This document shows, piece after piece, positions 57,977-64,000 of a stretch of DNA of 64,000 nt. The position numbers and the translations under genes are program-made. The notes under the pieces are model-generated. The model ran no database searches and was not told the origin of the DNA. It saw nothing but the letters and a program-made list of their open reading frames with translations. Source of the stretch: Rhynchopus sp. YZ270_cl-10 (Eukaryota; Euglenozoa; Diplonemea; Diplonemida; Diplonemidae); NCBI GenBank assembly GCA_964035575.1, contig OZ037925.1, positions 496,001 to 560,000 of the forward strand, written 5' to 3'. Numbering within the stretch: position 1 is the stretch's first letter; every line of letters begins with the position of its first letter.

Positions 57977-58099
57977 GGAGATCTAGGGAAGAATCAGTGT
58001 ACCTGTTGGTTGTAGTTGTAGTTGAGTGAAGGACTTCACTCAACTAAAATAACCTCGGTTTCAAGCTCTTTCAAGATTCTGATAGATCCCTAGATCTCC
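57977..58099. mobile_element. 123-bp hairpin element
   Basis: GGAGATCTAGGGA (57977-57989) and TCCCTAGATCTCC (58087-58099) are perfect inverted ends, followed on both sides by NNNATCAG. A second hairpin AGTTGAGTGAA-GGAC-TTCACTCAACT lies at 58020-58045. Could be a foldback MITE or a structured RNA. Confidence 0.72.
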
Positions 58100-58219
58100 C
58101 TAGACGTAGCAAAGCTACTTCACTAGTGACTTTAAAAGACATCTCTCTCTCTCTCTCTCTTTTACATTGTTTTTTCTACAATAAAAACAAAAATGCAACA
58201 ATGGCGTGATCCACAGCCC

Positions 58220-58300
58220 TACTTGGGTAGTACTTGGGTAGTACTTGGGTAGTACTTGGGTAGTACTTGGGTAGTACTTGGGTAGTACCTGGGTAGTACT
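58220..58300 (+). repeat. 11-mer array (TACTTGGGTAG), left copy
   Basis: About seven units ending TACCTGGGTAGTACTA. The same array, with the same variant last unit, recurs at 59086-59166. Confidence 0.95.
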
Positions 58301-58768
58301 ATAGCAGGGGGGGGGTGTGTGCCCTTATATTTTCCCGTGTTTTTTCTCCCAGCGTGGGGGAGTGGGGGCGGTAGGTAATTGGCTGCACTGACATCCGTCA
58401 GGCAACCAAATCGTGTTTTAGAGTGAAATGAGGTCATTCGTGTCGACCAAATGACCAAAAAAGAAGGTGAAAGGGAAGGGAGATAGGGAGAAATACCCCC
58501 CTTCTTTATTACCGTACTAGTAAAAATGTTGGAACGCTCAAAAAAACCCCATCCCCTGTCACCGACACCCAACAGGGGCTTGAGGTCCGCACCCTTCTTC
58601 GGTTCCAACCCCTTGGTTGAAAACTTCAACCTAAGTGGGAGCATTACGTTTTTTTTGTTTCGCGTGGATCACCTGGGCTTGTAATAGGGTGTAATAGTGG
58701 TGTAATGGTGAGACACTGTCGTGTGATTGTGTGTGCCGCAGTGGGTGGCTCGGGACGCCACAATCTCT
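58301..58768. other. Spacer between minisatellites
   Basis: No gene seen. Contains TACCGTACTAGTAAAAATGT (58510-58529), a lone end of the nested-element TIR family, with no partner found. Confidence 0.5.
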
Positions 58769-59046
58769 GTGTGTACAGTGTGTACAGTGTGTACAGTGTG
58801 TACAGTGTGTACAGTGTGTACAGTGTGTACAGTGTGTACAGTGTGTACAGTGTGTACAGTGTGTACAGTGTGTACAGTGTGTACAGTGTGTACAGTGTGT
58901 ACAGTGTGTACAGTGTGTACAGTGTGTACAGTGTGTACAGTGTGTACAGTGTGTACAGTGTGTACAGTGTGTACAGTGTGTACAGTGTGTACAGTGTGTA
59001 CAGTGTGTACAGTGTGTACAGTGTGTACAGTGTACAGTGTACAGTG
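58769..59046 (+). repeat. (GTGTACAGT)n nonamer array, about 31 copies
   Basis: Nearly pure array; its last units shorten to GTACAGT. Related by one base to the GTGTACTGT array at 9415-9661. Confidence 0.97.
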
Positions 59047-59085
59047 AAAAAACCAAAAAAAATTTAAAATGGACACCCCCCCCCC

Positions 59086-59166
59086 TACTTGGGTAGTACT
59101 TGGGTAGTACTTGGGTAGTACTTGGGTAGTACTTGGGTAGTACTTGGGTAGTACCTGGGTAGTACT
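59086..59166 (+). repeat. 11-mer array (TACTTGGGTAG), right copy
   Basis: Direct copy of 58220-58300 in length and in the variant terminal unit. Confidence 0.95.
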
Positions 59167-59283
59167 ACAGATAGCTATGGACCACGCCAAACAAACAGAA
59201 GAACAAAAAAAAAAAAAAAGAAAGGTTTACAAAAGATAGCTAAGCATTTTTTGAGCATAGACAACCCTTTTTCAAAAATAAAA

Positions 59284-59420
59284 CTGACTTGAAATACAAC
59301 AGCCTCTCTCATGAACAGTGTACCTTTTGGTACAATGACCGGCTGTACCGTGGGGGGTGGACACCCCCCCTCCCAACCCATGCAGTCTCCTACAATCCAT
59401 TTCGAGGTTTACATCTGATA
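59284..59420 (+). repeat. Short repeat family SR4, long copy
   Basis: GACTTGAAATACAACAGCCT, TGTACCTTTTGGTACA (perfect hairpin), GACCGGCTGTACCGTGGGG, then CCATTTCGAGGTTTACATCT. Confidence 0.87.
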
Positions 59421-59709
59421 TGTGCTACATAAAAAAGGTCATTTTTTTCATACTGAGAACAATAGGGTGATACCCCATCAAGCTCTTGCACTACACTCCT
59501 TCTAGAGACCTTTCATTGTTTTTTTTTTGTTTCGTTTTTTTTTTTTTTCGTTTCCTTCGTTCACACCACCCCTACACACAATAAAAGAGAAAAGAAAATA
59601 GAAAAAAAAAGAACCAGGTTAGTTAGATAACCCTTAAGCTTGATTTGCTTATTTAAAATATAAAAATCTAGAAAGAAGAAAAAAAAACGAAATATGACTA
59701 AAAGAAAAA

Positions 59710-59750
59710 TTTATAAGATGAACCTAAGCCTCTCGTGCTTAGTCATCTTC
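59710..59750 (+). repeat. Short repeat family SR3 hairpin, best copy
   Basis: AAGATGA-AC-CTAAG, loop CCTCTCGTG, CTTAG-TCATCTT: a 7-bp and a 5-bp stem, both perfect, separated by a 2-base bulge. Confidence 0.88.
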
Positions 59751-59955
59751 AATAAAGTGATGAAAAAGGAAAAAAAAAACTGTGACACTTTTTTAGACAC
59801 AGTTCTAAACCTTCACCTCTAAAAAAATTCTTCTCTCATTTTCTAAGAAAAAACGGAGAATTTAAATAAAATGGTACCCACTGGGAACTATCCTCGTAGT
59901 GGCCAAAGAATGAAGAGAATGATTTTATTTTTTTTTGCTTTTTTTGCTTTTTTTT

Positions 59956-60001
59956 GAAAACTTGGTTGTAGTGTAGACACCCGAGGATGAACTCCACTAT
60001 G
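59956..60001 (+). repeat. Short repeat family SR1, near-consensus copy
   Basis: GAAAACTTGGTTGTAGTGTA, GACACCCGAGGATGAACTCC, ACTAT; ends about 25 bp from the stop codon of the cyclin gene. Confidence 0.85.
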
Positions 60002-60025
60002 TCACAATATTTGCTTCTTTTTTTT

Positions 60026-61069
60026 TCAACACCAACTATCATAATCCCCTGCTAAACGACTGCGTTTTGGTGGGGGTGATTCGTGGTCTCCTTTGGAATG
60101 AGAGCGTTTTTTAGGGATGGGAGCGGGGGCCATGCGTGGTGAGGCGAGAGTGGGTTTTGGAGGCGCTTTTGAGAGCAGGTTACAGTATGAGTTGTAGTCG
60201 CGTGTATCAATGAACAAATCGAAGTCAAGCCCCTCAAGCATGAAGCGCTCCCAGGTGTTGAAGTGCGCCAATGGCATGGAGAGCTTTGCGGCCATGTCCT
60301 GGTTGCTGGGGACGCCCCAGTCGCGGCGGGCCTTCATTGCGATGAGAAGCGTGCATGCGAGCAGACGTTCCCGTCCGAAGACGCCCTTCGCCACGATGCG
60401 GCCCACATCAGCGCTCTTCGCAAGTGCGCGATCCAACAAGATAAACGCTATAACCATCTCGCAGTCCTCAGCGCGAACCTCCTTCGCAATCCATTTGCAA
60501 AAGGTCTGTTGTTGGGATGTGGTTAAGGGGAAAGGGGAAAGTATTGTTTGATTATAAACTACTATCACTAGATAGCATTTTTTTTATATAGCAGCCACGG
60601 TTTTTCTTCACAGGGAAAAGGGGAAAAAGGGGAAAGGGATGGAGCCGAAGGGTGATCATTAAGATTCATGGAAGGAGTGGCAGAAATATGTCACAAAAAA
60701 ATTGGCTTGGAATACAAAGCCCTCTCGTGACGGTGTACCAAAAAAATATAATAAAAAGGTGAAGACGACACTCTGTACAGTGCAGAATTGCTTGTGTAAC
60801 AGCTGCACTAATAGATTATCAACAAAAAAGGGGTGAGAAAGAGAATTAAAAAAGGGTTTGCAAACCGCCCAACTCGGTGAAATAAACATCGTATTTTTTC
60901 CACACCAACTAATAGTCAATTTTTTTTGTGTACATACCGCCATCTTCGCTTTGTTCGCACTGCTCAGAACCGACTCTGGGTGGCGCAGCAGGCGTCCCAG
61001 CTTGGAGCAGTCTGGGGCCGGGGCCGCCCCCGTTCCTGCCCCTGACACCACCGCCTTCTTTTTTGGCAT
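60026..61069 (-). CDS. Cyclin, two exons (203 aa)
   Basis: Exon 1 is 61069-60938 (MPKKKAVVSG...NKAKMA) and exon 2 is 60505-60026; donor GTATGT, acceptor CAACAACAG, phase 0. The cyclin box lies at about residues 45-155: TFCKWIAKEV, LLACTLLIAMKARRDWGVPS, and FMLEGLDFDLFIDTRDYNSYC, the last resembling the LDF.L.v...Y..YC helix of PHO80/P-U-type cyclins. The C-terminus is basic and Pro-rich with PPKRSRL, a likely NLS. Cyclins bind and activate a CDK; the partner cannot be told. The frame continues open 88 codons upstream of MPKKK (to 61333), partly Ala/Gly-rich, so the true start may be further 5'. The 432-bp intron carries an SR4 motif. Confidence 0.85.
60701..60740 (+). repeat. Short repeat family SR4, partial copy (cyclin intron)
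   Basis: ATTGGCTTGGAATACAAAGC, CCTCTCGTGACGGTGTACC. Confidence 0.78.
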
Positions 61070-61333
61070 GGTGTGGCAGGCGGCTGAGAAGGCACGCATC
61101 TCTTCCGAGGATGATCGTTGTGAGGTAGCTGCTGGTGAATGCGGCTTTAACCGCAAGAGCCGCCTGTGAGGCACCTGCCCTTGCACACCTGTCACGGTCA
61201 CCCCTGTTGCACCCGTTGCTGCCCCCGTCGCAGCAGGCATCCCGTCCAACTCCCTCAAACGCGCTGCCACCTTCCGTGGTGTCTCTCTCTCCTCAGGACT
61301 CCCTCTGCTCCCACAGCTGCTGCTTCTGCACAT

Positions 61334-61487
61334 TCAGGGGGGGAATGTGGGGGGAGGGGGAGGGGAGGAGAAAAAATGGAGAAAAAGACACAGCCCTTTC
61401 GTGCGAGAGGGTGTGTCTGTGTGGGGGGTTGAGGGGGTTGACTGTATTGTTTACGTTGGGTTGGGCGTGAAAAGGGGGTTATTTCAA
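61334..61487. other. Spacer upstream of the cyclin gene
   Basis: G-rich on the plus strand; possible cyclin 5' region. No separate gene seen. Confidence 0.4.
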
Positions 61488-61740
61488 TCCGTGAGGCACT
61501 CACCGACCGAACACGCTAGAATAGCGATCTTCACAGACAGTCAGTCCTCCATCCGCGCCCTGGGGTGGGAGGACGAGGTCGAACACACACCGCACGATAT
61601 GGCGTGAGATACTCACGCTCACCAACGACGACGTCTGTGTGGACTTGCAGTATGTCCCAAGCCGTGTCGGGCTGCGTTCAAGGCAGGAGGCGGCATCTTA
61701 TGGTGCAGCCGCAAAGACGTGACGGAGGCACTGCTGAACC
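61488..61740 (+). mobile_element. Retroelement fossil: RNase H-like fragment
   Basis: The plus strand encodes an RNase H-type stretch (IAIFTDSQSSIRAL, then a later VDLQYVPSRVG) of the kind found after reverse transcriptase in retrotransposons, perhaps a non-LTR element with an RNase H domain. No reverse transcriptase or terminal repeat is visible. The copy is broken, with more than one interruption, and looks old. Confidence 0.6.
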
Positions 61741-62840
61741 GCTGCACAAACGGCAGGGGTGCTCATAGCCCTGGTCGATAAACCACAGGGGTTGGCGGCC
61801 CCACTGATCTCCCTCGTGACGGTGCCGGGAGGAGATGAGGACGGAACATTGGTACCTGTCGTCAGCAAGGACGGCGGTGCAAAGCAGCACCAAGGGGTGG
61901 TGGTGGAAAGCAGCAACAGCGCGACCAGGACCGCATGCTGCAACTGATCGAAGACACACGAAGGCGGGGTGCAGACAGCGGCTGAAGGCGAAGACGGGGA
62001 AGCCAGCAGCAAAGACGACGGCCGACATAGGCGTTGAAGCGCACGTGAAGTGCGTGATGGCAGGAAGCGGCGACGACGGCTTTTTCGCCACGCCGTACTT
62101 CGACGACCGGATGACAAAGAAGCAAAGCGGCACGCCAACGCTATGGTGGCCACCTCGCAGATCAAGAGAGTGGCAGCATACCACACATGAGGATGTGTGC
62201 AGACGTGGTCGAGACGCAGCTGCTCAAAGAAGATGGCGAGGAAAGCGCCAAAGAAGCGGGATTCATCGTCGGATGAGGGCGAGTGAATCACCAAAGTGCT
62301 GAAAATGATCACGACGTACACACACACTTGCTGTCCAATGTCAACTGGTACAAACAGTCTTGCTCTGACGTATCATCGGGAATCCATACGAGGGGGTACA
62401 AATCAATCCTTCTCCTCGTGGCTCCAGAGAAAGGTTTCCTCCCTTAGGGTGGGGTGTGACACTCATGAAGGCTTGCACAACATAAACTGGCCTGACGTCA
62501 GGAGGAAACATGAGTGGTAAGGGATAGTAAGCCCCTTGGCCTGAACAACCAAGACAGCATCAAGTCAGGAGGCAGGTGAGAAGGAAGCAAAACACACCCA
62601 ACAGACGTCTGAGGGATTTACACAGACATCCTCACAGGAAGCACACCCTAACCAAGGTGTGACAGAGCGAGCCCTGTAGTAACTGTCGGTTGCTTGATTC
62701 ATGATCCAGGTGCAAGCATGCTTCATAGCATGGTGAATGGGGCAGCCAGCCCAGTGTTTATACCCTGCCAACCCGGGTTTGAATTTTGACCCGCCCATAT
62801 TTGTCCACATAGGGGTTACCCATATGGGCGGCGAAGCATG
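61741..62840. other. Probable continuation of retroelement debris
   Basis: GC-rich, coding-like base composition but no family resemblance in any frame. Could be the 3' region of the same element. Distinct from the A/T-run-rich DNA to the left. Confidence 0.35.
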
Positions 62841-62851
62841 CCTAGTCATAC

Positions 62852-62900
62852 CTGGACCCCCATGTGGAGCCCTAAAAGATGGTGCAATATGGGGGTCCAG
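62852..62900. repeat. Hairpin at the left edge of the 10-mer array
   Basis: CTGGACCCCCAT (62852-62863) and ATGGGGGTCCAG (62889-62900) are perfect 12-bp inverted repeats immediately before the array. Confidence 0.85.
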
Positions 62901-63226
62901 TCCCCATATTCCCCCATATTCCCCCATATTCCCCCATATTCCCCCATATTCCCCCATATTCCCCCATATTCCCCCATATTCCCCCATATTCCCCCATATT
63001 TCCCCATATTTCCCCATATTCCTCCATATTTCCCCATATTTCCCCATATTCCCCCATATTCCCCCATATTTCCCCATATTTCCCCATATTTCCCCATATT
63101 TCCCCATATTTCCCCATATTTCCCCATATTTCCCCATATTTCCCCATATTTCCCCATATTTCCCCATATTTCCCCATATTTCCCCATATTTCCCCATATT
63201 TCCCCATATTTCCCCATATTTCCCCA
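62901..63226 (+). repeat. (CCCCATATTN)n decamer array, about 32 copies
   Basis: Units are TCCCCATATT or CCCCCATATT. The C-type dominates the left part and the T-type the right, so the array grew by local duplications. It ends with CCCCAATATGGGG, a palindromic turn. The long frames through it are artefacts. Confidence 0.96.
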
Positions 63227-63240
63227 ATATGGGGAAATAT

Positions 63241-64000
63241 GCACCTCCTCACCACTAAATTACCTTCAAATTACCTTCTACTTGTTTCTCTTGTGAAAGC
63301 CCAACAGACAGACACACTTCTGGATGAGGCGGTTGAAGCTTGTGCAGAGTTGTCACACCATATTGTCATACAAACCCTTCTGAAGGACCTTGAAGAGGAC
63401 GCACCTTGGAGAACAGCGACAAAACTTCAAACACTACTGACCACCGCCCTCCACTCCTCCTCCCCACAAACACAGCAAGGGTAGCGCCCTCCATCACAGG
63501 AGAAGGCACGATGGTGGTCGTCTACAACGACGCTGTTAACACATCCCGCAACGCGTGGACGTCTGTTCAGAGGGTATGTGGCTGCTGAATGTGCCCAGTT
63601 TGGAGCAAAGCCCTACAGCTTTAAAGAACTCCCTAAGATAGTGGGTGACGAACAAGAGTGGAGGAGCATAACGGCGCAGATCACAGAGCAGCATGAAATC
63701 TTGACCCCCCTTGGAGGAATTGCTGGACAATATTTGCAGATCAAAAGCGAGACATCCACTTCATCGAGAGGATTGCAGCCGTCATCCGGGGGACATTCAA
63801 TCAGGTGGCTTGCAGACACCCTGAGAACAAGCTTGGAAGACATGTGGAAGGATCACCCCTCGATGGTGGGGGTCATGTGCTTACTTTTTTCTGGAACAAC
63901 AAAGACAAGATTCGAGAGGCTGGTGGGGCATAATTCGAGGCGTGGATGATGATGAGCGATCTCATCGACCCAAGGTGCAAGAAACCAAGCCAAAGTAGTG
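63241..64000 (+). other. Unidentified coding-like region, open at the window edge
   Basis: Two open plus-strand stretches have protein-like composition: one through 63484 (LLDEAVEACAELSHHIVIQT) and one at 63578-63949 (FKELPKIVGDEQEWRSITAQ). They lie in different frames with no splice sites I can defend, and I do not recognise a family. A decayed transposon gene or a real gene continuing beyond the window are both possible. Confidence 0.35.

Larger units (their letters stand above)
59167..60025. other. Spacer downstream of the cyclin gene
   Basis: No gene seen; contains full copies of SR4, SR3 and SR1. Confidence 0.55.

Noticed and set aside
58631-59190. Possible CRISPR-like array
   Set aside because: Units are contiguous 9-mers without unique spacers, and the genome is eukaryotic.
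41357-60001. SR1-SR6 as classical tRNA-derived SINEs
   Set aside because: No recognisable A and B box promoter pair, no target duplications, and a single orientation for all copies.
62565-63296. Frames of 130-220 codons on both strands (GNMGKYGEIW / PHISPYFPIF repeats)
   Set aside because: Translation of the decamer array, not a protein.
1-64000. rRNA, tRNA or snRNA genes
   Set aside because: I looked for cloverleaf-like and rRNA-like stretches and saw none I could defend; a covariance-model scan would be needed to exclude small RNAs.

Overview
The window is nuclear DNA of a eukaryote, most likely a protist or alga that I cannot place more precisely. The reasons are genes with spliceosomal introns (donors mostly GTATG, acceptors CAG or TAG), a 26S proteasome ATPase, a polycystin-type channel, a cyclin, hAT and Tc1/mariner-like DNA transposons, and very long micro/minisatellites. 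I found no rRNA, no tRNA, no bacterial operon and no CRISPR. Every host gene I can support (about 16) lies on the minus strand; only the hAT transposase at the left edge and retroelement-like debris at the right edge read on the plus strand.

Layout. 1-2.4 kb: 3' part of a hAT transposase gene ending in a 103-bp-arm palindrome. 4.0-6.1 kb: a 689-aa gene with a myristoylation-type N-terminus. 6.3-10.8 kb: an element graveyard with a 1.6-kb terminal-inverted-repeat element, a 1.1-kb ACAGT array and a 9-mer array inside one inverted repeat, a 44-bp perfect palindrome and a CGATCG foldback element. 10.8-40.7 kb: a tandem array of eleven ankyrin-repeat genes plus a leader-only remnant. They share one N-terminal domain followed by 3 to 6 copies of an approximately 100-residue module made of three ankyrin repeats. 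Embedded in the array is a two-exon coiled-coil gene (23.0-24.3 kb); pieces of its intron and last exon form the 3' flanks of the ankyrin genes. Fragments of a cyclophilin last exon and of another unidentified gene also sit in the spacers. The eighth ankyrin gene is interrupted by a Tc1/mariner-like element carrying a second, nested one. 42.4-45.0 kb: complete four-exon RPT6 gene. 45.1-45.7 kb: a GGGTAAGT array. 46.8-49.9 kb: three-exon polycystin-2-like channel gene. 50.0-60.0 kb: no convincing gene; a hAT MITE with 8-bp target duplication, a 2.2-kb TIR element, small foldback elements, minisatellites and many copies of short hairpin-bearing motifs. 60.0-61.1 kb: two-exon cyclin. 61.3-64.0 kb: RNase H-type retroelement debris, a 10-mer array and unidentified open reading.

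The most striking features are (i) the ankyrin array, where leaders, three-ankyrin modules and tails look shuffled independently, like a modular diversification locus, and (ii) at least six families of 35-130 bp hairpin-bearing motifs that recur in introns and spacers, always in the same orientation (antisense to the genes). I do not know either as a named system. Functions of the ankyrin proteins and of the motifs are not visible from sequence alone.
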